From NCBI RefSeq assembly GCF_004364325.1, contig NZ_SOCP01000003.1:713763-777762 (forward strand): a stretch of DNA of 64,000 nt, written 5' to 3'. Under the pieces are notes generated by a model. That model made no database searches and was not told the DNA's origin. It saw only the letters and a program-made list of their open reading frames with translations. Shown one piece after another: positions 53,201 through 60,985 of this stretch. The DNA is from Actinophytocola oryzae (GTDB lineage: Bacteria > Actinomycetota > Actinomycetes > Mycobacteriales > Pseudonocardiaceae). Every line of letters begins with the position of its first letter. Position 1 is the first letter of the stretch. The position numbers and the translations under genes were made by a program.

Positions 53201-54049
53201 CCGGGATTCGACGCCGAGCGGCTGTTCCGGCCGGAGCCCTCGGCGGAACCGCGAGACCCGGCATCCGACGACACCCCGGCTCCGGCCGACGAGGCATCGT
53301 CCGCGTCGCTGTTCGAGCCCGCCGACGAGGCGACGCCCCGGCGTGCGGTGCGTACCCGGCGCGGTCGACCGCCGGGATCCGCGGGAGACGTGCTCCAGAC
53401 CGTCCTGGTCGGGCTGCCGCTCGCCGGGTACCTGCCGCTCTGGCAGGAGGACGGCGTCACCTTCTGGCGGATGACCGACCCCGACGCGGTGCGGTCCCGG
53501 CTGGGCGCGGGCATCGGGTCCCGGTCGGAGATCGACGAGCGGCGCTACCGGGAGGCCGCGATGCTCAGTCCGTCCAGGGGCACCCTGTTCATGATGAACC
53601 GGACCCGGGACGAGACCGGGCACCTCGGCGGGACCAGCACGCAGCTCGAGCCTGCCACCCGGGAGGAGGCCTACGCGGCGGTCGACGACAAGGCCGTGTC
53701 CGAGCTGTACGCGTGGCTCGGCGAGGTGGTGCTCGCGTCCGTTCGGCGCGGGGAGTTCGTCGCCGTCGAGTCGGGTGGCTGGGAGATACCCATGCGGCCG
53801 GTCGTGCTGATCATGCTGCGGACGGACGGGCGCGACTGGCACTCCGTCGTGGAGACCTCGCCGATCCCCGAGGGGGCACCGGTGTGGCGCGACCAACAAC
53901 CGGTCGACGGGGACACCCAGGTGCTCGCGTCGCCCGCGACGGACCAGACGATCAGGGCCTCCGGGCTGCTGACCAGGTTCGCCGTGGCCACGTGGGGTAT
54001 GCACCCGTTCCAGCTGGGACTGTCGTTCGGGCCGAACCCGACGCTGTGA
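50210..54049 (+). CDS. large protein with globular ends and a ~730-residue disordered, repeat-rich middle
   Basis: The 1279-aa protein has an N-terminal domain of ~185 residues (WFDARTGDQVSLTYIGLVPD; TGLAFIAAFTVPRSHCSVVL; LTRARAWAHHMLAT) and a C-terminal domain of ~220 residues (VLVGLPLAGYLPLWQEDGVT; FWRMTDPD; LFMMNRTRDETGHLGG). Between them is a Pro/Glu/His/Arg-rich stretch with recurring R-D-S-[VIA]-F-[ET]-P-[ED]-P motifs. I recognise neither end. No signal or membrane segment is seen. GTG 50210 lies seven bases after TACACT, a -10-like box, so the message may be leaderless; GTG 50204 is the alternative. The next gene also pairs a small domain with a disordered tail. Confidence 0.8.
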   Translation: MPVAFDTTGMERHDERTWFDARTGDQVSLTYIGLVPDIPAPLADLPLLRRKLAEETAETGSIIEAHVVTLDGVPTLFQLIKLPIPGQDTGLAFIAAFTVPRSHCSVVLRIQCAEEHTTGLRESTVAAQVGFEHCFPPHPYAPDVHGQLPYSLADEAAWDQQFPDHPLTRARAWAHHMLATAKVDPRFAALPPFVFAPPHAPGSPAGQAPPQAAPAAVQQAPPPAAGQALPPEQARPEPPRPAEQQVHERQAPREPGLPQPQTREPQAAGPWAPEPYAPGPQATGSWAPGAHEPRATETGTPEAHEPRTAGPWTAETHVPGQQATETWTPEAREPHTPGPWTAEEHAREPQGGEPWATEAPAREAHAPGPRTGEPWTAEPQGRESRMPQPWAPEPHGGAPEPAREPWTSQPQAPEAESPFSPEPAFRPAPSFLTDLTDEPPHEDLPAEEPHRPEWSATTSRPEAEPTFGPTPGAAFQPDTELRNEPPHPGPERPPHPEPAPAVREEPVPAETDSGFSPEQLFRSDHQAEQSRHAEPTSPPESGRHAQPSETSSQRGPEPSVDPDLSALPPTTPRPEAPQGPEQTFQQGQSLPDPGTPRHRDSASGPDPRPEPAGEPEPGLRTRRRGESTARFGTPHHRDSVFEPDPHGPPQPNPGTQSRHDPAPQPDAPHHPDQDRQPGEHRPEPTRRRNSIFTPEPPTQSEPNLRPLPRRNPAPRPETPHRSEQTLESAESHREPAHHRDSAFEPHPHEPPRPNPDTQTRHDPTPHREQNPQPAESRPDPAHHRDSAFEPHPHEPPRPNPDTQTRHDPTPHREQNPQPAEPRPDPAHHRDSIFTPEPPTRPEPQPDPLLPQRPEPTPRPRASHHPEQSDQPLQETALPRRRDSIFDPEPPPPEPAAQPPTLHSTPRNVPAPPSEAAQLPSRQFHQDTATPRHRDSVFQPDPPEPADLFEPQSQPEPRPEPSSESVYRRRRAAPVRHEPEPARHAEPASPQPDPSQAQPGFDAERLFRPEPSAEPRDPASDDTPAPADEASSASLFEPADEATPRRAVRTRRGRPPGSAGDVLQTVLVGLPLAGYLPLWQEDGVTFWRMTDPDAVRSRLGAGIGSRSEIDERRYREAAMLSPSRGTLFMMNRTRDETGHLGGTSTQLEPATREEAYAAVDDKAVSELYAWLGEVVLASVRRGEFVAVESGGWEIPMRPVVLIMLRTDGRDWHSVVETSPIPEGAPVWRDQQPVDGDTQVLASPATDQTIRASGLLTRFAVATWGMHPFQLGLSFGPNPTL
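52416..52685 (+). repeat. 135-bp tandem duplication inside the disordered region
   Basis: Two adjacent 135-bp units (52416-52550 and 52551-52685) are almost identical in DNA, encoding a 45-residue block beginning HHRDSAFEPHPHEPPRPNPD. Only about three bases near the 3' end differ. Further diverged HRDS units flank it. Confidence 0.9.
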
Positions 54050-54098
54050 TTCGGTAGGGTCAGGGCTCACGATCGGCCATAGAGGGTGGGGACCAGAA

Positions 54099-55280
54099 GT
54101 GACCGAGCCGCAGCCGGTGATGGCGCAGGCGGAGCAGGACCAGCTGACCAGACAGGTGGGGCGGGCGCTGCTGTCCGCGGCGGGGGCCGACTGGCAGCAG
54201 GTCAGGGCCGAGTACCGGTCGGCGGGGCGGCACGTCGAGGTGGACGTCTTCGTCAAGGGGCCGGACGGCGTCGAGCGCCCGGTGCGGCCACCGCAGGAGG
54301 TCGTCGACGGGCTCGGACGGCTGCGGCAGGGCATGTACCGGCCGGGCAGGGGCACGTGGCTGTCGGCACTGTACGTACTCGACCCACCGAGCACCTTCAA
54401 CGCCGAGTTCGAGCCGGACGCCGAACCCCGCTGGCGCCGCGTCCCACCGCCGATCGGTTTCGCCGACGAGCTGCGTTTCTACCCCCGCGAGGACGACAAC
54501 ATCCCCGGGTGGCTACGCCAGCGGGCAGGACTCCCGGCCAAGGACGCGCCGGAAGCAGGCACCCCGGGCCAGGCAGGACCCCAGGGCGGCCCGGCACCCC
54601 AAGGCGGCCAGGGAGGGCAGGCACGCCCAGGCGGTGGCCAGGGCGGACCGGCGAGGCCAGGACCGAGCCAACCGGGCGGTCCGGGCGGTCCCGGTGGTCC
54701 GGCGAGGCCGGGCGCAGGTCAGCCGGGCGGCCCTGGTGGACCGGGTCAGCCGGGCGGACCTGGTGGATTCCCGATGCGACCGGGTGCTCCGGCAGGCGGA
54801 CCGCCGACGCCACCACCCGGCATGCCCCGTCAACAGGGCACGCCGACACCACCCCACGGCCTCCCCGCCGGACCATTCACCGGTCCGGGAACCGCGCAGG
54901 CCGGACCGCTCCCCGGCGGAGCGGACGCGCCTGCCGCCCCACCACCCGACTCAGCCACACCTCAGCACCCCACACCCCCGCACGGCACCCCCACCAGCCC
55001 GGGACCAAGGCCGGCCGGAACATTCACCCGCCACGACGCCACACCACCCAGCCCACCACACGGATTCACCGCACCCCAGCACCCCACACCCCCGCACGGC
55101 ACCCCCACCGCACCAGAAGGCGTGCCGGCCGGACCGTTCACCGGCCACGCACCGGCCAGCCCGCCACGCGGGTTCGCCGTACCCCAGCAGCCCACCCCGC
55201 CGCCGGGGATTCCCGCAGGTCCGTTCACCGGTGACGCCGACACCCAGGACCGCGGCTGGTGGGACCCCTCGAGCCGCTAG
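54099..55280 (+). CDS. YezG/DUF600-like domain protein with Gly/Pro-rich tail
   Basis: Residues 1-145 (ALLSAAGADWQQVRAEYRSA; VVDGLGRLRQGMYRPGRGTW; STFNAEFEPDAEPRWRR) resemble the YezG/DUF600 immunity-type fold, also found at the start of some actinobacterial TNT-toxin-related proteins. The remaining ~250 residues are low-complexity: Gly-Gly-Pro runs, then repeated PPHG-[TL]-P-x-x-P-x-G-P-F-T-G units. No toxin domain follows. GTG 54099, 49 bp after the preceding gene, suggests an operon. A palindromic repeat begins at the base after the stop codon. Confidence 0.75.
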   Translation: MTEPQPVMAQAEQDQLTRQVGRALLSAAGADWQQVRAEYRSAGRHVEVDVFVKGPDGVERPVRPPQEVVDGLGRLRQGMYRPGRGTWLSALYVLDPPSTFNAEFEPDAEPRWRRVPPPIGFADELRFYPREDDNIPGWLRQRAGLPAKDAPEAGTPGQAGPQGGPAPQGGQGGQARPGGGQGGPARPGPSQPGGPGGPGGPARPGAGQPGGPGGPGQPGGPGGFPMRPGAPAGGPPTPPPGMPRQQGTPTPPHGLPAGPFTGPGTAQAGPLPGGADAPAAPPPDSATPQHPTPPHGTPTSPGPRPAGTFTRHDATPPSPPHGFTAPQHPTPPHGTPTAPEGVPAGPFTGHAPASPPRGFAVPQQPTPPPGIPAGPFTGDADTQDRGWWDPSSR

Positions 55281-55333
55281 GTACTGAAGGCGTCCTTCGT
55301 AACGCCCAGCGTTACGAAGGACGCCTTCAGTAC
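55281..55333. repeat. palindromic repeat, copy 3 (perfect)
   Basis: A perfect inverted repeat with 25-bp arms (GTACTGAAGGCGTCCTTCGT start) and a 3-base loop CCA. It sits between two convergent stop codons and would work as a bidirectional terminator. Confidence 0.92.
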
Positions 55334-55343
55334 GGCCGGAGGC

Positions 55344-56510
55344 CTAGGAGCGGGTGAACAGCGCCACACACTCCACGTGGTGCGTCATCGGGAACGCGTC
55401 GAAGGCCCGCAGCTTCTCCAGGGTGAAGCCCTCCGACCGGAACGTCGCCACGTCGCGGGCCAGCGCCGCCGGGTCACACGCGATGTAGACCACCCGCCGG
55501 GACGTCCTCGCCGCGATCGCCTCCACCACCTCACGGCCGGCGCCCTTGCGCGGCGGGTCGAGCACGACCACCGCCGGGTCAGGACCCTCGGCCGCCCGGA
55601 GCACGGCCTCGACCTTGCCCGCGAGCACCCGGACCTGCTTCAGGTCCGCCAGGTTCTCGGCCGCCTCCACCGCGGCGGGCCGGAAGGACTCGACCGCCAT
55701 CACCGTCCCCGTCGGCCCCACCTGCTCCGCCAGCACGGACGCGAACAGCCCCACCCCCGCGTACAGGTCCCACGCCGACTCGCCTGCCTCCAGACCCGTC
55801 CAGCCCTCGACCACCTCGGCGTACACGTCCGCCGCGTCGGGATGGGCCTGCCAGAAGCCGTCCGCCGACACCCGCCACTCCCTGCGGGCCGCGCGTTCCA
55901 CGGCTACCCCGCCGCCCTCACCGTCCACCGCCACGTGCGTGTCGGCCAGGGCGTCGACCGACACCGTCAGCGCCGCGCCCGCCGGCCACGTCCGGTCCGC
56001 CACCGCGTCGACCGTGCCGTAGGCGGAGATCGGGCAGTCCGTCACCGGTACCACGCGGTGGCTGCGGTGTGCGCGGAACCCCGGCCTGCCCGCCGAGTCG
56101 ACGGTCAGCCGTGCGCGGGTCCGCCACCGCAGCGGGCCGCCGGGCAGCTCCTCCACCTCGACCGGCCACGTCACCCCGGCCAGCCTGCGGAGCTGCTCGG
56201 CCACCACGTCCGCCTTCAACGCCCGCTGCGCCGCCCACGACGCGTGCTGCCAGTCACAGCCACCGCACCCGCCCGGCGCGGCGACCGGGCACGGCGCGGG
56301 CACCCGGTCGGGGGACGGCGCCAGCACGGCGACGGCGTCCCCACGGCAGAACGAGCCGCCCCTGTCCTCGGTCACCTTCACGACCACGTGCTCGCCGGGC
56401 AGCGTGTGCCGGACGAACACGACGCGCCCCTCGTGCCTCGCCACACAGTGTCCGCCGTGGGCGACCGCCCCGACGGACACCTCGAACCTACGGCCCAGCC
56501 ACGAGTTCAC
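55344..56510 (-). CDS. TRAM-domain RNA (uracil-5-)methyltransferase, TrmA/RumA family
   Basis: The 388-aa SAM-dependent enzyme starts with a TRAM domain (FEVSVGAVAHGGHCVARHEG; FVRHTLPGEHVVVKV). It has the iron-sulfur motif CPVAAPGGCGGCDWQHA, the SAM-binding WDLYAGVGLFASVLAEQVG, VVLDPPRKGAG, and the catalytic Cys in YIACDPAALARD. It methylates uracil C5 in rRNA or tRNA. GTG 56508-56510 overlaps the stop of the K+ transporter gene (GTGA). Confidence 0.9.
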   Translation of the reverse strand: MNSWLGRRFEVSVGAVAHGGHCVARHEGRVVFVRHTLPGEHVVVKVTEDRGGSFCRGDAVAVLAPSPDRVPAPCPVAAPGGCGGCDWQHASWAAQRALKADVVAEQLRRLAGVTWPVEVEELPGGPLRWRTRARLTVDSAGRPGFRAHRSHRVVPVTDCPISAYGTVDAVADRTWPAGAALTVSVDALADTHVAVDGEGGGVAVERAARREWRVSADGFWQAHPDAADVYAEVVEGWTGLEAGESAWDLYAGVGLFASVLAEQVGPTGTVMAVESFRPAAVEAAENLADLKQVRVLAGKVEAVLRAAEGPDPAVVVLDPPRKGAGREVVEAIAARTSRRVVYIACDPAALARDVATFRSEGFTLEKLRAFDAFPMTHHVECVALFTRS

Positions 56511-58525
56511 TTGGTGTCCTTCTTCTCCGAAAGGCCCCGGCGCACCGCGCCGGGTGCCAGTTCCTGACGATCCCGGTACCGCTGCTTCAACCGCTCCGAC
56601 GACGCCAGCTGCCACGGCACGCTCGTCACCATCACGCCGGGCTGGAACAGCAGCCGTCCCTTGAGCCGCAGCGCGCTCTGGTTGTGCAGGAACTGTTCCC
56701 ACCACCGGCCGACCACGTACTCGGGAATGTAGACCGTCACCACGTCACGCGGGTTGGCCCCACGCACCCGCTTCACGTACTCCAGCACCGGCTTCGTGAT
56801 CTCCCGGTACGGCGACTCGACGACCTTCAGCGGCACGGAGAAGTCCTCCTTCTCCCACTGCGCCACCAGCTCGCGCGTGTCGGCGTCGTCGACGTTGACC
56901 GTCACCGCCTCCAGGACGTCCGGGCGGGTGGCGCGGGCGTACGCCAGTGCGCGGCGGGTCGGCAGGTGCAGCTTGGACACGAGCACGATCGCGTGGTTGC
57001 GCGACGGCAGCGTGACCGTCTTCGTGTCCAGCTCCGCCTCACGCAGCTCGGCGGCGACGCGGTCGTAGTGGCGGCGGATGGCGGTCATCAGCAGGTAGAT
57101 CGCACCCATCGCGGCGATGGCGATCCACGCGCCCTTGGTGAACTTCGTGATCAGCACGATCACGAGGACCGTCCCGGTCATCGTGAGGCCGACGGCGTTG
57201 ACCGCGCGCGAGCGTCGCATCCTGCTCGCCGCCGCCCGCTCGGGATCGGCTCGCAGCAGGCGGTTCCAGTGCCGGATCATGCCGCTCTGGCTCAGCACGA
57301 ACGACACGAACACGCCGACGATGTAGAGCTGGATCAGCCGTGTCACCTCGGCGTCGAACGCCACCACCAGCACGATCGCGAAGCCGGCCAGCCCGACGAT
57401 GCCGTTGGAGAACGCCAGCCGGTCACCACGCGTGTGCAGCTGCCTCGGCAGGTACCTGTCCTGCGCCAGGATCGAGCCGAGCACGGGGAAGCCGTTGAAC
57501 GCCGTGTTGGCCGCGAGCACCAGGATCAGCCCGGTGAAGAACACGACGTACCAGATGGCCGGGTCGAACCCGCCGAACACGGCGTTCGCGAGCTGCGCCA
57601 CCAGTGTCTTCTGCTCGTAGCCCGCGGGCGCGCCGACGAGCTGGCGAGCCGGGTCCTCGGCGATCTTCGCGCGCGTCGCGGCGGCCAGCATGATCAGGCC
57701 GAGGAACATGACGATCGCGAGCACGCCCATCAGCAGCAGCGTCGTCGCGGCGTTCTTCGACTTCGGCTTGCGGAACGCGGGTACGCCGTTGCTGATCGCC
57801 TCGACCCCGGTCAGCGCCGCGCTGCCGGACGAGAACGCACGCAGCACCAGGAAGACCAGTGCGAAGCCGGTGAGGTGGTCGCCCTCCTCCACCAGCCCGA
57901 AGCTCGCGCTCTCCGCCGGGATCTCCTGGCCGAGCAGGACCACCCTCGTGGCGCCCCAGACGACCATCGCCAGGATGCCGACCACGAACGCGTAGGTCGG
58001 GATCGCGAACACCGTGCCGGACTCGCGGATGCCGCGCAGGTTGAGCGCGGTGAGGACCACGATCGCGCCGACCGCGAACTCGACCTTGTGCGTCGCGACG
58101 AACGGCACCACCGAACCGATGTTGGCCGCGGCCGAGGAGATCGACACGGACACCGTGAGCACGTAGTCGACCAGCAGCGCGCTCGCCACCACCAGCCCGG
58201 ATCTCGGCCCGTGGTTGACCGTCGCGACCTCGTAGTCACCGCCACCGGAGGGGTAGGCGTGCACGTTCTGCCGGTAGGAGGCGACGACGGCGAGCATCAG
58301 GAGCACCACCGCGAGCGCGATCCACAGGCTGTAGGTGTAGCCGGCGACACCGGCGACCGACAGCGTGATCAGGATCTCCTCGGGCGCGTACGCCACGCTG
58401 GACATCGCGTCGGAGGCGAACACCGGCAGCGCGATGCGTTTCGACAGGAGCGTGTGCGCGAGGCGGTCGGTGCGGAACGGACGTCCGACTACCAGGCGCT
58501 TCAGCACGGACGCGAGCTTGGGCAC
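56507..58525 (-). CDS. APC-superfamily permease, KimA-type potassium transporter
   Basis: The 672-aa protein has ~12 membrane helices beginning after SKRIALPVFASDAMSSVAYA, including LRGIRESGTVFAIPTYAFVV and GYEQKTLVAQLANAVFGGFD, and a cytoplasmic C-terminal domain of ~190 residues (IVLVSKLHLPTRRALAYARA; VTVYIPEYVVGRWWEQFLHN). This layout matches KimA, the c-di-AMP-controlled K+/H+ symporter of Bacillus. Divergent TrkA-type CeoB/CeoC genes support a potassium role. The start is 104 bp from ceoB, too short for a ydaO riboswitch. Confidence 0.85.
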   Translation of the reverse strand: MPKLASVLKRLVVGRPFRTDRLAHTLLSKRIALPVFASDAMSSVAYAPEEILITLSVAGVAGYTYSLWIALAVVLLMLAVVASYRQNVHAYPSGGGDYEVATVNHGPRSGLVVASALLVDYVLTVSVSISSAAANIGSVVPFVATHKVEFAVGAIVVLTALNLRGIRESGTVFAIPTYAFVVGILAMVVWGATRVVLLGQEIPAESASFGLVEEGDHLTGFALVFLVLRAFSSGSAALTGVEAISNGVPAFRKPKSKNAATTLLLMGVLAIVMFLGLIMLAAATRAKIAEDPARQLVGAPAGYEQKTLVAQLANAVFGGFDPAIWYVVFFTGLILVLAANTAFNGFPVLGSILAQDRYLPRQLHTRGDRLAFSNGIVGLAGFAIVLVVAFDAEVTRLIQLYIVGVFVSFVLSQSGMIRHWNRLLRADPERAAASRMRRSRAVNAVGLTMTGTVLVIVLITKFTKGAWIAIAAMGAIYLLMTAIRRHYDRVAAELREAELDTKTVTLPSRNHAIVLVSKLHLPTRRALAYARATRPDVLEAVTVNVDDADTRELVAQWEKEDFSVPLKVVESPYREITKPVLEYVKRVRGANPRDVVTVYIPEYVVGRWWEQFLHNQSALRLKGRLLFQPGVMVTSVPWQLASSERLKQRYRDRQELAPGAVRRGLSEKKDTK

Positions 58526-58629
58526 GAGTGGGAAGCGTAGGCGGTCCAGTCACCGGGATGGAGCAGCCACCGGTAGGTTCTGCATCGGACGTCCGACATT
58601 GGGTCGCGAACACCGAGGAGGGCCAGGTC

Positions 58630-59295
58630 GTGCACGTGGTGATCATGGGCTGCGGCCGGGTCGGCTCGTCGCTCGCGGCCGCGGTGGAGCGCCTCGGCCA
58701 CACGGTCGCCGTGATCGACAAGGACGCGCAGGCGTTCCGCCGCCTCGGCAGCGACTTCCACGGCCAGCAGGTCGTCGGCGGCGGCTTCGACCGCAGGGTG
58801 CTGATCGAGGCCGGGATCGAGCGGGCGGGTGCGTTCGCGGCGGTGTCCAGCGGCGACAACTCCAACATCATCTCCGCGCGGGTGGCACGGGAGACCTTCG
58901 GCGTCGAGCACGTGGTCGCGCGGATCTACGACGCGAAGCGGGCCGAGGTCTACGAACGGCTCGGCATCCCGACGATCGCGTCGGTTCCGTGGACCACCGA
59001 CCGGCTGATGCGCACCCTGTTGCCGGACGGCGTCGCGTCGGCGTGGCGGGACCCGACAGGCAAGGTCGCGGTCGTGCAGGTGCCCGTCCACGAGGGCTGG
59101 GTCGGCCACACGGTCGCCGAGCTGGAGGCGGCCACCGGCGCGCGGGTCGCGTTCATCATGCGGTTCGGCACCGGGGTGCTGCCCACGCCGAAGTCGGTCG
59201 TGCAGCACGACGACCAGGTCTACGTCGCGGCCCTGTCCGGCACGGTGAGCGACGTCACCAACGCCGCTGCCCAGCCACCCGAGGAGGGGTCGTGA
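58630..59295 (+). CDS. ceoB: TrkA-family potassium regulatory protein CeoB
   Basis: The 221-aa protein has an RCK_N Rossmann domain (VVIMGCGRVGSSLAAAVERL; VAVIDKDAQAFRRL; GDNSNIISARVARE) and a TrkA_C domain from ~140. It gates potassium transport in response to NAD(H) or nucleotides. GTG 58630 follows GAGGAGGGCCAGG; a longer frame to 58528 is rejected. It forms a pair with CeoC and diverges from the KimA-type gene. Confidence 0.9.
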   Translation: MHVVIMGCGRVGSSLAAAVERLGHTVAVIDKDAQAFRRLGSDFHGQQVVGGGFDRRVLIEAGIERAGAFAAVSSGDNSNIISARVARETFGVEHVVARIYDAKRAEVYERLGIPTIASVPWTTDRLMRTLLPDGVASAWRDPTGKVAVVQVPVHEGWVGHTVAELEAATGARVAFIMRFGTGVLPTPKSVVQHDDQVYVAALSGTVSDVTNAAAQPPEEGS

Positions 59296-59320
59296 GCGGA
59301 GCGCGCGGGGAGGGGGCGTC

Positions 59321-59977
59321 ATGAAGGTCGCCATCGCCGGGGCCGGGGCGGTCGGCCGGTCCATCGCGGCGGAGCTGATCGCCGGTGAGCACCAGGTGAT
59401 GCTCATCGAGCGGCAGGAGAGCCAGTACGAGCCGCAGACCGTCGAGCAGGCGGAGTGGGTGCTCGCGGACGCGTGCGAGCTGGCGTCGCTGGAGGACGCC
59501 GGCATGCAGCTGTGCGACGTGGTCATCGCGGCGACCGGCGTCGACCAGGTCAACCTGGTCGTGTCGCTGCTCGCGAAGACGGTTTTCGCCGTGCGGCGGG
59601 TCGTCGCGCGGGTGAACGACCCGGCCAACGAGTGGCTGTTCAACGAGGCGTGGGGTGTGGACGTCGCGGTGTCCACGCCACGCATGCTGGCCGCGATGGT
59701 CGAGGAGGCCGTGTCCGTCGGCGACCTCGTGCAGCTGCTCACGCTGCGGCAGGGCCAGGCCAACCTGGTCGAGCTGACCCTGCCGGAGGACACCCCGCTC
59801 GCGGGGCGCCCGGTGCGTGAGGTCGTCCTGCCGAAGGACGCGGCGCTGGTGGTCATCCTGCGTGGAGGCCGCGTGATCGTGCCGCAGCCCGACGACCCGC
59901 TGGAGGCCGGCGACGAGCTGCTGTTCGTGGCCTCGGCGAACGTGGAGAACGAGATCCGGACGGCGCTCGGCTACTGA
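59321..59977 (+). CDS. ceoC: TrkA-family potassium regulatory protein CeoC
   Basis: The 218-aa protein MKVAIAGAGAVGRSIAAELI has the RCK_N nucleotide fold (VMLIERQESQYEPQTVEQAE; IAATGVDQVNLVVSLLAK) and a TrkA_C domain (LVELTLPEDTPLAGRPVREV). It follows ceoB after 25 bp, and the two probably form a hetero-oligomeric RCK ring on a K+ transporter. Confidence 0.92.
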   Translation: MKVAIAGAGAVGRSIAAELIAGEHQVMLIERQESQYEPQTVEQAEWVLADACELASLEDAGMQLCDVVIAATGVDQVNLVVSLLAKTVFAVRRVVARVNDPANEWLFNEAWGVDVAVSTPRMLAAMVEEAVSVGDLVQLLTLRQGQANLVELTLPEDTPLAGRPVREVVLPKDAALVVILRGGRVIVPQPDDPLEAGDELLFVASANVENEIRTALGY

Positions 59978-60005
59978 GCGGTCACCGGAGGACTCCGTCG
60001 GTCGG

Positions 60006-60914
60006 CTATCGCGGCGGTTCGAAACCCGGGGGCATGGTCATGGGACGTCCCGCGCTCATGGCGCCGTCGACGAGGACCTCCGTGCCGGTCAGGTAGCCGA
60101 ACTCCGGGGTGGCCAGCGAGACCACGGCGGACGCGATCTCCCTCGGTTCGGCCATGCGGGGCAGGCCGTACACGTTGAGCGGCCCCCACGCCTGCTTGAA
60201 CCGCGCCCACAGGTCGTCGGGGATGCCCGGCGGGCGGACCAGGCGGGTGTCCGTGGTGCCCGGGTTGACGGCGAGCACGCGGATGCCGCGCGAGCCGTAG
60301 TCCAGGGCCGCTACCCGGACGATGCCCTCGACCGCCCGTTTGCTCGCCGTGTACGCGCTGTGGCCGGGCCGCGTGTGGCCGGACTGCGACGACGCCGTGC
60401 AGATGATGACCCCGCCGTCGACGAGGTGCGGCACCTCGTGCCTGACGGCGAGGAACACGCCGCGCGCGTTGGTCAGGTGCACGTCGTCCCACTCGGCGAC
60501 GGTGGTCTCGTGCAGGGGCTTGCCAAGGTGGATGCCCGCGTTGTTGAAGGCCACGTCGAGGCGGCCGTACCTGGCGGCGACGCCGTCCACGAACGACTGC
60601 ACCTGGGCCGGGTCGCGGACGTCGGCACGCGTGTAGGTCGCCTCGCCGCCCGACCGGCGGATCTCGCGTTCCACCTGACGGCCCAGCTCCTCCCTGCGCC
60701 CGCAGAAGCCGACCTCGGCGCCCTCCGCGGCGAACAGGACCGCGGCCTCCCTGCCGATGCCCGAGGTCGCGCCGGTGATGATCACGACCTTGCCCGCGAA
60801 CCGCCCCCGGCCGCGCCGCTCGTCCGCACTCGCCGAGCCCGTGCCCACGGCCAGCGCCGCCAGTCCGGCCACCGAACCACCCAGTACCGCGCGCCTGGAA
60901 TGCCCCTCACCCAT
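60006..60914 (-). CDS. short-chain dehydrogenase with Tat signal peptide
   Basis: The 302-aa protein begins MGEGHSRRAVLGGSVAGLAA, a twin-arginine signal ending in SASA, then a complete classical SDR: KVVIITGATSGIGREAAVLF, NNAGIHL, the catalytic Ser in CTASSQSG, Y-x-x-x-K as YTASKRAVEG, and VNPGTTDTRL. NAD(P)-dependent enzymes are rarely exported; Tat export would allow folding with cofactor first. GGGAGGAATT precedes ATG 60914. It diverges from a MerR gene across two operator-like palindromes. Confidence 0.88.
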   Translation of the reverse strand: MGEGHSRRAVLGGSVAGLAALAVGTGSASADERRGRGRFAGKVVIITGATSGIGREAAVLFAAEGAEVGFCGRREELGRQVEREIRRSGGEATYTRADVRDPAQVQSFVDGVAARYGRLDVAFNNAGIHLGKPLHETTVAEWDDVHLTNARGVFLAVRHEVPHLVDGGVIICTASSQSGHTRPGHSAYTASKRAVEGIVRVAALDYGSRGIRVLAVNPGTTDTRLVRPPGIPDDLWARFKQAWGPLNVYGLPRMAEPREIASAVVSLATPEFGYLTGTEVLVDGAMSAGRPMTMPPGFEPPR

Positions 60915-60928
60915 AATTCCTCCCAGAT

Positions 60929-60969
60929 GGATAGTCGCACTGTCCGTTTTATGGATAGTGACACTCTCC
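60929..60969. promoter_or_regulatory. pair of MerR-type operators between SDR and MerR genes
   Basis: GGATAGT-CGC-ACTGTCC (60929-60945) and GGATAGT-GAC-ACTCTCC (60953-60969) are two 17-bp near-palindromes with a 24-bp period in the 71-bp divergent intergenic region. The arrangement lets one regulator control both genes. Confidence 0.7.
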
Positions 60970-60985
60970 ACCTGAGAGGAGTCTC

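Noticed and set aside
58526..58629. Possible ydaO/c-di-AMP riboswitch before the KimA-type gene
   Set aside because: The divergent gap is only ~104 bp and shows none of the long conserved pairing expected of that riboswitch.
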